DNA from: Xestospongia bergquistia
Taxonomy: Eukaryota; Porifera; Demospongiae; Haplosclerida; Petrosiidae
NCBI GenBank assembly: GCA_963965975.1
Contig: OZ014411.1
Coordinates: forward strand, 12,974,501-13,038,500
DNA: 64,000 nt
Reading direction: 5' to 3'
The translations under genes were made by a program, and so were the position numbers. The notes beneath the pieces are model-generated. The model searched no databases. It was not told the origin of the DNA and was given only the letters and a program-made list of their open reading frames with translations. This document shows, one piece after another, positions 39,095 to 53,071 of the stretch. Each line of letters starts with the position of its first letter. The stretch's first letter is position 1.

Positions 39095-39721
39095 ATAAAA
39101 AATATGTTAGTTAAAGCTTGATGTTGGGTTGCAGTTTCAACTATTTATCATAAATTAATCAATGAGTATAATTTACAATTTAATTCTATGGTTCTTGTCC
39201 CTGAAAAAACACCTTAAATTTCTAATAACTTGTTAATATCAAATATACGGTGTCATAGTATAGGTTACAAGTCTGCTGGCCCTAACTCCCTCCCCTCCCC
39301 CCAGAAAAAAATTATCTATGAACCCCTGATAATGTTGATAAGCACAAGTTGCTATCATCACAAATCAGTAAGCCTACAAATGGGAGACTTTGACAAAAGA
39401 ACAGTCCATTGCCAAACAGCTAGCACTAACAGTATTTGAAAGATATTTTATTTAACGTAAGGAAAAAACTCAAATAAAAAAGCACTCATTTACCTCTGTC
39501 AGATCTCACAAACAAAATAATATCAAAGAGCTCAATATGAGTTTGCTCTAGGGGTATCACTGCTATAGGGTGTATTGTTATTAATTGGCCTTCATTCTCT
39601 TATCTGGGTGTGATGTGTAAAGGTAATATTTGAGATGAGTGCAAATGGAACAATCTTGAATGAGAGGGTAGCCAAGAACAATGTATTGAGGTGCATGCAT
39701 GACAGAAATTTTCTTGCTTAA

Positions 39722-39960
39722 ACATTAGCACCAAGTGTAAAAAGAATTGCAGCTATGTGTGAGCAAAGAAGGTTCACACAGGCCTGCCATACAGTCACAG
39801 TGCACACATATCACCATACCATCCATTTTAGCAGCAACCCATGCCTTAACAGGAGGCACTGATAGCCTCTGAGAGTGCTTGATCTTTGCTGTGTGTGACC
39901 AAGAGCTTGTCATGGAATAGCAGAAACTTTGATGTTAGAGACCCAACCATAAACAAATTG
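39722..39960 (-). pseudogene. SWIM zinc-finger protein fragment 1
   Basis: Minus-strand frame with K-I-K-H-S-Q-R-L-S-V-P-P-V-K-A-W, then V-H-C-D-C-M-A-G-L-C-E. This resembles the C-x-C-M-A-G-L-G-E SWIM-type domain found next to YqaJ-like nucleases in many animal repetitive genes. A four-base insertion near 39890 breaks the frame relative to 49039-49305. The final Cys/His ligands are altered. Probably a transposon-derived relic. Confidence 0.55.
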
Positions 39961-40315
39961 TTTGTACCCTTCTGAGCTTTTGTAAGCTCTAGGTTCTTGC
40001 ATAGTATAAGGGCTAGGAGTAGTTATCAAATAGTTGAAAATACCTGACTTCTGGCCAGTTCTAGATCTGCCAATCTAAACTCTCAGTGCAGCCTGAGGTA
40101 CATTGCGATATAGGGTCTGTAATCCCTCCTAGCAAAGCTAACTTCTCCTTATAAGGAGATTTAATAGACTCTTCTAAGCTGTAAAAGTAGCTTGACAACG
40201 ATATTTGCTTAGCCACACTCAAAAGTCAAAACCATACACGTACATGAGTTGAATTGACACTCAATAATCAATATGGCTACGTAGAAACGGTTGGTAATTT
40301 TGCGGTGACTCTATT

Positions 40316-41168
40316 TTAAATTAACTGAGTGGCTTGTATGGTGTGATGTCATCCATACTGTGGCCAAACTATAGGGATCTCTTCAAGGTAAAACTATTGA
40401 CCTTGCCAGTGTACCTGGAATGGTTGAGGGCACCATTAAACGACTAAAAGAGTTGAAAGAGAAGAGTGACACTTCAACATGGTTCAAGGATCATATGAAC
40501 GTTTTCACTGACACTTCATTACATGGATCAAGAAAGATTGTTGTTAAAAATGAGGAGAAAGTGTCATTCTTTCAAAGAGTTTATTGACCATACATTCAAA
40601 GTGTCATTGATCATATTAATGCAAGAGTTGAATCCACTCACTTCATTTTGTCTATGTCTGTATTTGATCCACGTCACCTTCCAAGAAAGAAGAAGACTTA
40701 TCTACCTATGGTATGGAAAAGATAAAGGTGCTAACAAGTTTTTATGGTACACACCAGAAGCTGAAATTCGATGGTAAGGAAGCAGTTTCTCAACTTGATG
40801 TAGACCCAGTTGAGGCTGAGTCAGAATGGAAACTGTTTAGAAGAATAATTTTTAAACAGTATAGCCAGAGATCTTTACATGATGTCCTTTCAACATTGAC
40901 TGGGAAAGACGACATAAAAGCTGGATTTCCAAATTTATCAAAATTGGCAGCAATACTGGAAATATTACCTGTAACAACAGCTACAGTTGAGCGATCCTTT
41001 AGTAGTATGACATTAATAAAAACAAGATTGAGAAGCAGGATGGGAGAAGAAATATTAGAGCATGCAATGAGAATATTTACTGAAGGACCTGAATGTTTAC
41101 CAGATGAAACACTGGAAGAAATTATCGAAAATTACAAAAAAGTCAAGAAAAGAAAAATAGCACTGTAA
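40316..41168 (+). pseudogene. hAT transposase remnant 2
   Basis: Best preserved C-terminal half. A 151-codon frame (40713-41168) includes F-P-N-L-S-K-L-A-A-I-L, then T-A-T-V-E-R-S-F-S-S-M and R-L-R-S-R-M-G-E-E, the classic hAT dimerisation domain. Upstream (40420-40700) the M-V-E-G-T-I-K-R-L-K segment is in another frame, so at least one frameshift kills it. There is no N-terminal zinc finger or first catalytic part. Confidence 0.8.
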
Positions 41169-41615
41169 TTAATAATTATTATTTATTCTCTTAATTAGTT
41201 ATTCCCAACATGTTATTCAATAAAGCTAAAAGTGCATTGGAAGTCAACTTCTCCCCTCCCAAAAAAATTCTAGATAGAACCCTGACTTTTAATTAAGATG
41301 TTTGCTTGAGTGTTTTTACTATTTTGATTGCTAAACATTGCATTTCCTAATCTATGATAGGTATTGGAAGAACAGTATTCTAATGTGTGTTAGCGTGTTT
41401 GATAATATTATCAGGAATGAAGACACATGCTTATTAAATTGTGTAACGCTTTGTGCGCAGTCAGGTAGAATATTATACATGTGCAACACACCTATTTTTT
41501 GTAAATTGATTATTAGGTATAGTTTGATGTCATGTTGGACAGTGGCAAGTGAGAAGAGAAAGAGGAGTGATTATGTGACTTTACATTTCTATAATTTTTA
41601 TTAGATTGTGTAATT

Positions 41616-42110
41616 TTAGACATGACCAGGACTCAGCCAGAAGACATGCGCTTGCTGTTGCATTGACGAGGCACTTGATAAAAGACATTTAGACACAGCA
41701 GGTTATGTTGTGTGGCTGAAATAACGCATGCAAAGTTTAGAGTCTGGCAAGTAACAAATTATTAAAATGCATGCACGTTAATTTTATATAGCTACACAAA
41801 TGAATATTCATAAGCACACACAAATGAGTAATAGGTAAAATGAATATGGAATATCTCACAGGTTAGTTGTGACCCTGTACTTTTATATTATTAATCTTTA
41901 TTAGATATGATTAAAGCTGATATAGTAGGATGTGATGCTGAACAGTGGCAAAAGAGACAAATAGAGGAAGTTTGGACATGACTTTATATTTTTATGATAT
42001 TTATTACATTTATATATTTTTAGATATGATTAGAACTCAAGAAGATTCTCAAGAATGTGTTGACAAAACACTAGGAAAAGATTTACAGAAAAGTTAGTTG
42101 AATGTCTATA
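41616..42110 (+). other. Decayed exon-like repeats
   Basis: Three AG-preceded segments begin D-M-T-R-T-Q, D-M-I-K-A-D and D-M-I-R-T-Q-E-D-S-Q, about 200-280 bases apart. The first and third continue with related C-(I/V)-D-x-x-L-x-K text, interrupted by stops. They recur at 50880-51390. They look like tandemly duplicated exons of an unknown gene in decay. Confidence 0.3.
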
Positions 42111-43783
42111 TAATTCTTATACACACGAACAATTTGATAATTTAGATTGTACTCTTTCATTTACAGATGATGAAATAACAATATTTTCTAGACATCTGGA
42201 GGAAAATTTCTGATCTGAGATATTAACAATGGAAATTAACTTGTTCAACAACAGTCACAAGTACAACCTTATAACCACGATATCAAAAATTTTAAGCGAA
42301 ACTTAACCAATAATTTAAAAAAGAATTGCACTCCAGATTAGTTTATTTTAAATTTCCAATCTCAATACATGATAATAGTTAGTCTATTTTTGGCAAATAA
42401 AACGTTAGCTTGTCTGTCTTAAAACTGGTGAAGTAAAATGGAGACATGCTGACAGACTGCTTGTTATGCTTTTTATATAATAGTTGAAAATTAATTATGA
42501 TTTATTAATTTTTTGTTTCTGTGTAGGTCTGACTAGACCAAAAATCATGTCCTTAAGACATTAGGTTAGTTGTGAATGTAATTAAGATATAATTCACATA
42601 AATTGTTTTGATGTAACTGATACTCACTTCTCAAGAGGTGATATTGATGAGAACCTGGGAAAACAGCTATATGCTGTTTACATAATTAATTGTGCTATTC
42701 CAATTTAAACACAAAAAATTGCTTGGGCTTGGCATCAATAGTTTAAGACGCTTCCACAAACCACATGCTGTCTTAATCTCTTAGGTATATTTTATTTAAT
42801 CATGCAATATTGTAATTGACCTGTGTAAGGATACAAAGGTATGGTACTGAAAGTAGTATTTCCACATTGATTTCATGCATACATGTAAATACCGCAGTGT
42901 GATATAGATATTTCCTCCCTTCCAGCAGGGGGAGGCGAAGGCTACATGAGATTAATTTCCAGCCAAACTTTATTGGAATGAGCCTGGGGAAGCTGCAATT
43001 TATTTTATAACTGGTTAAGTCTGTAGACCAATTCATACCTTAATTAGTGGACATAAAAAACTAGCAAATGAGTGGCTGTGTGACAAGTGACGAGAATTTG
43101 TTATTTAATAAAACGTGGAGAGTACCATGAGCCATCTCTTAGAATCAAGTGTCAGCAAGATGTTTCCAGTTTGCAATTGGTTGGGTTCCTGATTTTGGTT
43201 GTTTATTGTAATGTCTGCCCTCACCAACTAGGTTATTAAATGGAATTCTCAAATTACATGAAGATTCATGGAAGCTTAAGAAAAAAGAATTTTTAAGCAT
43301 CAATATCTATTAATTTTTTTACAACAACAATACAGCAAATGGCAAAGAATGAAAGCTGATGTGATAAGTACTAGTGATAAAAGGGTAAAAGTCATTTTGA
43401 TTTAATATTTGAAATAACAATGCTTACTGGGGGAGTTTATAATTGAGTGACCATTCTTCCCTAATAGAGGGCAAGATCAATTGAGGCTTTACTGTTTGCT
43501 GGGTTAGCTGGACGTCCAGTGGCCGATCGTGATCCACGGAGGCACATAATAGCTGAACAGACCTAGGAAAAACTCAGGTGACACCTTAGCAAGTCTGTGG
43601 TTTGACTGTATGGCTTGTCATGCTTGAGAGCAATCATAGCTAAGCTGCCAGTCTCTTGTACATAACGTTTGCTCAGCTTCCGTACACCATGTGAGCTGCG
43701 TAATGCATTCCATTCGTTGTCAGGCTGTAGAGTCTCCGTTTATCACGTGACATTTTCACTTGTAATAATTATTTCCTCAAGTG

Positions 43784-46700
43784 ATGCTCGTACTGAAAAG
43801 ACTTTATTTGTTAGCACTTACTTTCGTCGCAATGGTTGTGACAATGTATCTGTTATTCCCTGTTATGAACTCATACGAAAAACATTTATCCTATACCGAT
43901 CCTATAAAAGTAAGTTAAGTTAGTATCATACCTAGGCTAGACCTCCACAGTGAGTAGGTCTCGGTACGAGACTGAAGTTATACACAATTATATATGGGAC
44001 ACTACTCTAGCTTTTATGATTCATTGAGTGATAAGAAGCACATTATATATTACCTCACTAATTAATATGGAAAAATATTTTACAAATATTAGAAATCAAG
44101 ACATCCTGACAAAAATGTGAAAAACCAAGAGAATCAGGATGTCTTAAATATAAAATGTATGTAAATTGTTAAAAGTTTTCATCAAGAAATGATTCTATAA
44201 CTATTTTGATTTATCAACATTTTGTCTTGTGTGGATGTGGACTGTAAATGCCTGACATCCTTTCCTAGGACATCTCTATGAAAAGCTTCCTTTACAAGAT
44301 ACTAATCTACTTCCACTGCCTTATTTTAGGCACTGCATTGATGAAGCAACCAATGTTTGTGTTGCATCTTATACATGTAGTTTCTTCATCTTAACTTTGA
44401 GAACATCTCTGTAAAGAATGAAAAATGTAGATCTTATACTAGTTATTCTGGAAGATATTACAGAACTGACCTCTATACATTACACTATTTATACTGTGAC
44501 ATTTAAATACTTGAAAGGACCATTATTACTCTATAAAGGCAATTTCTTCTGTTTTTATCCAAGTCATGTGCATAATTAATGAGTGGCACCTAAACTGCAA
44601 CATACCTGTGACTTTAACTTTGACAAAATTATTTGTCTGTGTAAGACCTTTACATAGACTATTGCTAAGTAAGGAAATTCTTTTCCAAAGGTACTAAAGC
44701 ACATGCTATAACTTTAATGGTAAAAGACTCTATGAACTTAACTTAATACCATTAACAACTATACAACTCTATAATAATAACTCAATGCATAATTTGACCA
44801 CCAATATGTCAATGCTAATCACTTGCTGAGTATGAGATGGCTTCCATAGTTGAAGCTCTTATCTCTTATTGACACTACTGCTTGACATCTTTTCATAGGA
44901 CATCTCCTATGAAGTACTAATCTATATCCACTGCCAAGTTTTAGACACTGCATTGATAAGGTAAGCAAACTCTTGCATTGCATCAATACATGTTGTTTCT
45001 TCATCTTTGAGAATATCTCTGTGAAGAGTGAGAAATGGATATCTGATACTACCCATTCTGGAAAATATCACTGAACTGAGCTCTTTACATTATGCTATTT
45101 ATACTATGACATTTCAATACCTGAAAGGACCATTATTACTCCAAAAAAGCAATTTCTTTGATTCTGTCTCGTTAATGTGTTAACATCGTTTTGACAATAC
45201 TACACCTCCTGATCACATATGTTTCAGTAGTCACGTGCATAATTAATAATTAGTGTTCAACATACCCTTGACTTGACTTTGACGAAATTATTTGTCTGTG
45301 TAAGACATTTACAGACACCATTGCTAAGTAGGAAAACTCAAGAGGTACTAAAACACATGCTATAAGTTTAATGGTAGAAGACACTATGACCTTAATGCCA
45401 TTAACTACACAACTCTATAATAATACTTCAATGCATAATTTGATTGCCTGATATTGTTGCTGCCACAATATTTCAGTTTAATGACAACCCAATTTTCCAT
45501 CTCTTTAGTGAGGTCTGTCAATTTTGTCACTTGTCATAATTATATAATTAATAATTATTAAATAATCCAGAACTTCTGAAAAAAATGTGAAAAGCCCAGT
45601 AGAATTCGCACATGTTAAAAGGCAAAAAATAATAATTATGCAAATCGCTAATTTTTCATCAAGAAATCATTTTTTAACTGCTCTAGTCCTTTAATATCAG
45701 CCATTTTGTCACATGTGAAGTGCAGCCTGTTAATAATTTTTTTTCTTTGAAATTTTGATTTCTGGCTTGAAGCTAAATTAACAATGTAGCCTGTTTTACT
45801 ATAAGAGATGTTTTTAATACCTTTGTCCTATCCCAGCATTGAAGTCTTTTTTGAATGAGTCTTTGTGTACCAAGAAATCTTTTGTATGATATTATAAGTT
45901 CCAAACTTTGCACAAACTTATAGTCAATGATAGTTTAATAGTTTGTTCGTTGAAGCAAATTATTTACTGCACATATAATGTTTTGCAATATTGTATCTGT
46001 TTTAATTGCTAAAAAAGTTGTGAACATGGTATAGATTTATCTGATTATTAAAATTTTATTTTGTGAGAGAATGGACATTGTAGATTATATAATGTTTTGC
46101 TGTAATGAGTGTCGAAGATCTTTATGGCCTTCATTTTAATTTTAGGAATTAAAACGATAATGAATACTAACTATAACCTTTTGAGCTACACAGAACTTAG
46201 TGATCCAATACATGCAATTAGTAAACTTCAGAATAGCTCATACAAAACAGTTATATTAATTTTTTTTTACAGGATTCTCCTCTTCATCACCCTGCCTATC
46301 TAGATGATTTATGGATCGTGGTTAATAAACATTTATTGGTAAGACTATAATAGCTTTCAGAAAAATTTATTATTATTTTAAAATCATATTAGATTAGACG
46401 AATGGGCTACTTTGACACAAGGGTCAGCTCACACTTATCTGTCGTATTTATTAGTATGCATGATGACAGACAAGCAAAAAAGCCTAATCTTTATGCACAG
46501 ATCATATACAAAGACAAGTTATCAGTATGTGTTGAACTAGAGTATTGGACTCAGAGTGGCCACTTAGATGAGCGTTACTTTAAAGAGTTATGGGTAGCAT
46601 ATGTATTAAGAAATAAACATGCCATCTTATCAATTGAAGCTCCAGTGATGGCAAAGATATCAACTAATGAATCATGTAATACATCTATGCCTATAATACC

Positions 46701-47523
46701 TATACAAGATAACACAAGAGATAAAAATCTAACATATGGTGTGTGTCTTCATCAACCTCTTTATAATATGAAGGATCCACAGCCGTTAGTTGACTGGGTT
46801 GAGCTAAACTTAGCTTTAGGTGCAGAGATTATTACTGTTTATCTACAAGATGTTTCAGAGTCATTTTACATAATAATGTTGCCATATATTGAGAAAGGTG
46901 CAGTTGAAGTTATTGACTGGAAATTAAAGCCACCTTTAATAGATGGATATACTAAATGCTGGGGTCAGGTTGGAATAATAAATGAATGTATATATCGTAA
47001 TATATACAGAGTGAAGTACCTGGCACTAATAGACATAGATGAATTTATTGTTCCTCAACAGACACTTACAGTAACAAAAATGTTGCATGAATTAGAAATT
47101 ATAAAGCCAAAAGCATCATCATTCACATTTTTAAATACATTATTCTTTAAAGATGGAGTCAGTCTTCCTGAAGTCAACTTATCAGTAAAATGTCAAAATA
47201 TGAGTTGGCCTAGATATTTCACATTTACTCTACAATGTGCTAATCCAGAAATTGAAGCAAAAACTGCAATTTGGCATAAAATAGTTGTTAAACCTAAGGC
47301 AGTTATAGGTGCTTGGGTTCATAATCCAACAAAAGTTCTACCAGGTTATGATAAAACACATCATGCTCCTGTGAATGTAGGTTTAACATATCATTATCGT
47401 GCACCTAATTCTAAAAGAGTCAAAAATTGTGTGAGCAAAAAGAAACCACAAAAGAAACGTGTTTTTACTATTAGTCGCTATTTTAATCAAACATTGATGG
47501 GAATATTGAAAATATTTTGTTAA
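43784..47523 (+). CDS. GT92 (DUF23) glycosyltransferase B2
   Basis: Second type B family 92 enzyme. Exon 1 is 43784-43909 (42 codons). It begins M-L-V-L-K-R-L-Y and carries the membrane anchor. It is short and lies in a frame that is closed upstream, so it is easy to miss. Exon 2 is 46273-46338 and exon 3 is 46393-47523; intron 2 is 54 bp. Total 440 residues. D-I-D-E-F-I-V-P and Y-H-Y-R are present. It is very close to B3: I count five substitutions across the 373 residues from M-G-Y-F-D. An open stretch at 46109-46272 before exon 2 is conserved in B3, but its splice phase does not fit exon 1. Confidence 0.88.
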
Positions 47524-47710
47524 TCCTTTTCATTTCATTATGATAATAATCATGATAATTATAACATTTTATTTATTTTTTGATATATGTATATAAACAT
47601 ATAATACAGTATATGAGAATTAATAATAATTAAAGCAACCTCTTTTATCCTGAGGACAAAGTAGGAGGTAGTTGTTTGTACTGATATGTACATGTGTGGT
47701 CAATGGGTAA

Positions 47711-48320
47711 TTGAGGTGAATTTATGAACACAACAAGCCTTACAGACGTGTAGAGAACCTGCATGCACAGCAGAAGTCATGTATAATTGGTACAATGACT
47801 ATTAACAGTTTCTCTTTCTAAATGACATCTACGATAATTCAGCTAGAATTTGGAACTGTGATGAAAGCAGCTTTTTACTGTGCCCTAAGTCTGGGAATGA
47901 AGATGTTGACATCTTGTGGACCCAAAGATGTTTACGATGCTACTAGTAGTAGCAAAACACAAATATTGACATTTTAGTTTGTATTAATGCAGCAATTCTA
48001 CCAATGCATATTTTTCCAGGGTAAGATTTGCATATAACCCAATGGAAGATTGTGTGGATATATAGAGGATACCTTCATAAGTTATCTAACAAGTGGATCA
48101 CCCAAGAATTGTTCTATGAATGGCTTACTAAACATTTCATAAGTATAATACCTCTGATTGTCTTGTTTGTCTTCTTGTAGATGGTCATGTGCACATTGAC
48201 CTAGAAACACCAAACTTCTGTAAAGAAAATGATACTATGTTTTATTGCCTTCCAGCTCATATAACACAGCCATTAGATGTCCTCCTTAAAAGCAAGTACC
48301 ATTGTCAATGCTTTCAATAA
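47711..48320 (+). pseudogene. pogo/Tigger-type transposase remnant 2
   Basis: Copy of 38400-39007 lacking the helix-turn-helix part. It keeps W-N-C-D-E-S-S-F and the P-L-D-V end. Relative to copy 1 it has a short insertion near 48125 and a small deletion in the D-G-H motif area, so it is more degraded. Confidence 0.7.
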
Positions 48321-49038
48321 AGCAGACATTTACACATTTACCAACAAAATAGTATGATTAATGTTTCATAGAGAGGGGGACACTGGGATTCCCCCCCCCC
48401 CCAAAAAAAAATATGTTAGTTAAAGCTTGATGTTGGGTTGTAGTTTCAACTATTTATCATAAATTAATCAATGAGTATAATTTACAATTTAATTCTATGG
48501 TTCTTGTCCCTGAAAAAACACCTTAAATTTCTAATAACTTGTTAATGTCAAATATACAGTGTCATAGTATAGGTTACAAGTCTGCTGGCCCTGACTCCCT
48601 TCCCTCCCCCCAGAAAAAAAATTATCTATGAACCCCTGATAATGTTGATGAGCACAGGTTGCTATCATCACAAATCAGTAAGCCTACAAATGAGAGACTT
48701 TGACAAAAGAACAGTCCATTGCCAAATAGCTAGCACTAACAGTATTTGAAAGATATTTTATTTAACATAAGGAAAAAAATTCAAGTAAAAAAGCACTCAT
48801 TTACCTCTGTCAGATCTCACAAACAAGAGACAGTAATATCAAAGAGCTCAATATGAGTTTGCTCTAGGGGGTATCACTGCTATAGGGTGTATTATTATTA
48901 ATTGGCCTTCATTCTCTTATCTGGGTGTGACGTGTAAAGGTAATATTTGAGATGGGTGCAAATGGAACAATCTTGAATGAGAGGGTAGTCAAGAACAATG
49001 TATTGAGGTGCACGCATGACAGAGATTTTCTTGCTTGA

Positions 49039-49305
49039 ACATTAGCACCAAGTGTAAAAAAAATTGCAGCTATGTGTGAGCAAAGAAGCTTCACACAGGC
49101 CTGCCATACAGTCACAGTGCACACATATCACCATACCATCCATTTTAGCAGTAACCCATGCCTTAACAGGAGGTACTGATAGCCTCTGAGAGTGCTTGAT
49201 CTTTGCTGTGACCAAGAGCTTGTCATGGAATAGCAGAAACTTTGATGTTAGAGACCCAACCATAAACAAATTGTTTGTAGTATAAGGGCTAGGAGTGGTT
49301 ATCAA
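49039..49305 (-). pseudogene. SWIM zinc-finger protein fragment 2
   Basis: Same element as 39722-39960 but with an unbroken 87-codon frame through T-A-K-I-K-H-S-Q-R-L and V-H-C-D-C-M-A-G-L-C-E. The last metal ligands are changed and no nuclease domain adjoins, so function is unlikely. Confidence 0.55.
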
Positions 49306-49596
49306 ATAGTTGAAAATACCTGACTTCTGGCCAGTTCTAGATCTGCCAATCTAAACTCTTAGAGTCTTGATCCAGCTTGAGGTACATTGCGATATAGGGT
49401 CTGTAATCCCTCCTAGCAAAGCTAACTTCTCCTTATAACGAGATTTAACAGACTCTTCTAAGCTGTAAAAGTAGCTTGACAACGATATTTGCTTAGCCAA
49501 ACTCAAAACCATACACATACACAAGTTGAATTGACACTCAATAATCAATATGGCTACGTAGAAACGGTTGGTAATTTTGCGGTGACTCTATTTTAA

Positions 49597-50442
49597 ATTA
49601 ACTGAGTGGCTTGTATGGTGTGATGTCATCCATACTGTGGCCAAACTATAGGGATCTCTTCAAGGTAAAACTATTGACCTTGCCAGTGTACCTGGAATGG
49701 TTGAGGGCACCATTAAACGACTAAAAGAGTTGAAAGAGAAGAGTGACACTTCAACATGGTTCAAGGATCATATGAACGTTTTCACTGACACTTCGTTACA
49801 TGGATCAAAAAAGATTGTTGTTAAAAATGAGGAGAAAGTGTCATTCCTTCAAAGAGTTTATCGACCATACATTCAAAGTGTCATTGATCATATTAATGCA
49901 AGAGTTGAATCCACTCACTTCATCTTGTCTATGTCTGTATTTGATCCATGTCACCTTCCAAGAAAGAAGACTTATCCACCTATGGTATGGAAAAGATAAA
50001 GGTGCTAACAAGCTTTTATGGTACACCCCAGAAGCTGAAATTCAATGGTAAGGAAGCAGTTTCTCAACTTGATGTAGACCCAGTTGAGGCTGAGTCAGAA
50101 TGGAAACTGTTTAGAAGAATCATTTTTAAACAGTATAGCCAGAGATCTTTACATGATGTCCTTTCAACATTGACTGGGAAAGATGACATAAAAGCTGGAT
50201 TTCCAAATTTATCAAAATTGGCAGCAATACTGGAAATATTACCTGTAACAACAGCTACAGTTGAGTGAGCCTTTAGTAGCATGAAATTAATAAAAACAAG
50301 ATTGAGAAGCAGTATGGGAGAAGAAATATTAGAGCATGCAATGAGAATATGTATTGAAGGACCTGAACGTTTACCAGATGAAACACTGGAAGAAATTATC
50401 GAAAATTACAAAAAAGTCAAGAAAAGAAAAATAGCACTGTAA
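49597..50442 (+). pseudogene. hAT transposase remnant 3
   Basis: Copy of 40316-41168. It has the same frameshift region around 49960 and an additional stop: T-V-E-stop-A-F-S-S-M, where copy 2 reads T-V-E-R-S-F-S-S-M. The C-terminal M-G-E-E-I-L-E-H-A-M end is intact. Confidence 0.78.
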
Positions 50443-50879
50443 TTAATAATTATTATTTATTCTCTTTAGTTATTTGCAACATGTTATTCAATAAAGCTAA
50501 AAGTGCATTGGAAGTCAACTTCTCCCCTCCCAAAAAAAATTCTAGATAGAACCCTGACTTTTAATTAAGATGTTTGCTTGAATGTTTTTACTATTTTGAT
50601 TGCTAAACATTTACCCTGCATTTCCTAATCTATGATAGGTATTGGAAGAACAGTATTCTAATGTGTGTTAGTGTGTTTGATAATATCATCAGGAGTGAAA
50701 ACATATGCTTATTAAATTGTGTAATGCTTTGTGCGCAGTCAGATCAGGTAGAATATTATACATGTGTAACACACCTATTTTTTGTAAAAATAATTATTAG
50801 GTATAGTTTGATGTCATGCTGGACAGTGGCAAGTGAGAAGAGAAAGAGGAGTGATGTATGTGACTTTACATTTCTATAA

Positions 50880-51390
50880 TTTTATTAGATTGTGTAGTTT
50901 TAGACATGACCAGGACTCAGCCAGAAGACACTTGCTGATGCATTGACGAGGCACTTGATAAAAGACATTTAGACACAGGTTATGTTGTGTGGCCGAAATA
51001 ATGCACAGAAAGTTTAGAGTCTGGCAAGTAACAAATTATTAAAATGCATGCAGATTAATTTTATATAGCTACACTAAATGAATGTTCATAAGTTACAGAA
51101 ATGAATAATCATAAGCTACACAAATGAGTAATAGGTAAAATGGAACATCTCACAGGTTAGTTGTGACCCTGTACTTTTATAATATTAATCTTTATTAGAT
51201 ATGATGAAAACTGATATAGTAGGATGTGATGCTGAACAGTGGCAAAAGAGACAAATAGAGGAAGTTTGGACATGATTTTATATTTTTATGATATTTATTA
51301 CATTTATATATTTTTAGATATGATTAGAACTCAAGAAGATTCTCAAGAATGTGTTCACAAAACACTAGGAAAAGATTTACTGAAAAATTA
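50880..51390 (+). other. Decayed exon-like repeats, second copy
   Basis: Copy of 41616-42110 with the D-M-T-R-T-Q and D-M-I-R-T-Q-E-D-S-Q segments. Different small indels relative to the first copy point to absence of coding constraint. Confidence 0.3.
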
Positions 51391-53071
51391 GTTGAATGTC
51401 TATATAATTCTTATACACACAAACAATTTGATAATTTAGATTGTACTCTTTCATTTACAGATGATGAAATAACAATATTTTCTAGACATCTGGAGGAAAG
51501 TTTCTGATCTGAGATATTAACAATGGTAATTAACTTGTTCAACAACAGTCACAAGTACAACCTTATAACCACGATATCAAAAATTTTAAGCGAAACTTAA
51601 CCAATAATTTAAAAAAGGATTAAACCCCAGGTTAGTTTATTTTAAAATTTCCAATGTCAATACATGATAATAGTTAGTCTATTTTTGGCAAATAAAACAT
51701 TAGCTTGTCTGTCTTAAAACTGGTGAAGTAAAATGGAGACATGCTGACAGACTGCTTGTTATGCTTTTTATATAATAGTTGAAAATTAATTATGATTTAT
51801 TAATTTTTTGTTTCTGTGTAGGTCTGACTAGACCAAAAATCATGTCCTTAAGACATTAGGTTAGTTGTGAATGTAATTAAGATATAATTCACATAAATTG
51901 TTCTGATGTAACTGATACTCACTTCTCAAGAGGTGATATTGATGAGAACCTGGGAAAACAGCTATATGCTGTTTACATAATTAATTGTGCTATTCCAATT
52001 TAAACACAAAAAATTGATTGGGCTTGGCATCAATAGCTTAAGACGCTTCCACAAACCACATGCTGTCTTAATCTCTTAGGTATATTTTATTTAATCATGT
52101 AATAATGTAATTGACCTGTGTAAGGATACAAAGGTATGGTACTGAGAGTATTTCCACATTGATTTCATGCATACATGTAAATACTGCAGTGTGATATAGA
52201 TATTCCTCCCTTCCAGCAGGGGGGAGGGGAAGGCTACATGAGATTAATTTCCAGCCAAACTTTATTGGAGTGAGCCTGGGGAAGCTGCAATTTATTTTAT
52301 AACTGGTTAAGTCTGTAGACCAATTCATACCTTAATTAGTGGATATAAAAAACTAGCAAATGAGTAGCTGTGTGACAAGTGACGAGAATTTGTTACTTAA
52401 TAAAACGTGGAGAGTACCACAAGCCATCTCTTAGAATCAAGTGTCAGCAAGATGTTTCCAGTTTGGTTGGGTTCCTGATTTTGGTTGTTTATTGTAATGT
52501 CTGCCCTCGGCTTCAGTACCAACTTGGTCGTTAAATGGAATTCTCAAATTACATGAAGATTCATGGAAGCTTAAGAAAAAAGAACTTTTAAGCATCAATA
52601 TCTATTTTTTACAACAACAATACAGCAAATGGCAAAGAATGAAAGCTCATGTGATAAGTGATAAAAGGGTAAAAGTCATTTTGATTTAATATTTGAAATA
52701 ACAATGCTTACTGGGGGAGTTTATAATTGAGTGACCATTCTTCCCTCATAGAGGGCAAGATCAATTGAGGCTTTACTGTTTTCTGGGTTAGCTGGACGTC
52801 CAGTGGCAGATCATGATCCACGGAGGCACATAATAGCTGAACAGACCTAGGAAAAACTCAGGTGACACCTTAGCAAGTCTGTGGTTTGACTGTGTGGCTT
52901 GTCATGCTTGAGAGCAATCATAGCTAAGCTGCCAGTCTCTTGTACATAACGTTTGCTCGGCTTCCGTACTACCCACTACCATGTGAGCTGCGTAATGCAT
53001 TCCATTCGTTGTCTGGCTGTAGAGTCTCCGTTTATCACGTGACATTGTCACTTGTAATATTTCCTCAAGTG

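Larger units (their letters stand above)
37638..43783. other. B1-B2 spacer filled with transposon debris
   Basis: In order: B1 3' flank, pogo/Tigger remnant (38053-39007), C tract (39070-39094), minus-strand SWIM fragment (39722-39960), hAT remnant (40316-41168), decayed exon-like repeats (41616-42110), and a conserved AT-rich flank leading to B2. I found no intact gene. Confidence 0.7.
47524..53071. other. B2-B3 spacer, near copy of the B1-B2 spacer
   Basis: Same order as 37638-43783: Tigger remnant (47711-48320), C12 tract (48391-48402), SWIM fragment (49039-49305), hAT remnant (49597-50442), exon-like repeats (50880-51390), then the B3 upstream flank. The 5' half of the Tigger remnant is deleted here. 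No intact gene. Confidence 0.7.

Noticed and set aside
46109-46303. Open stretch before B2 exon 2 (copy at 55393) as an extra stem exon
   Set aside because: After the tttag acceptor the phase required by exon 1 meets a stop within five codons, and no good donor follows; the B1 version also differs by indels.
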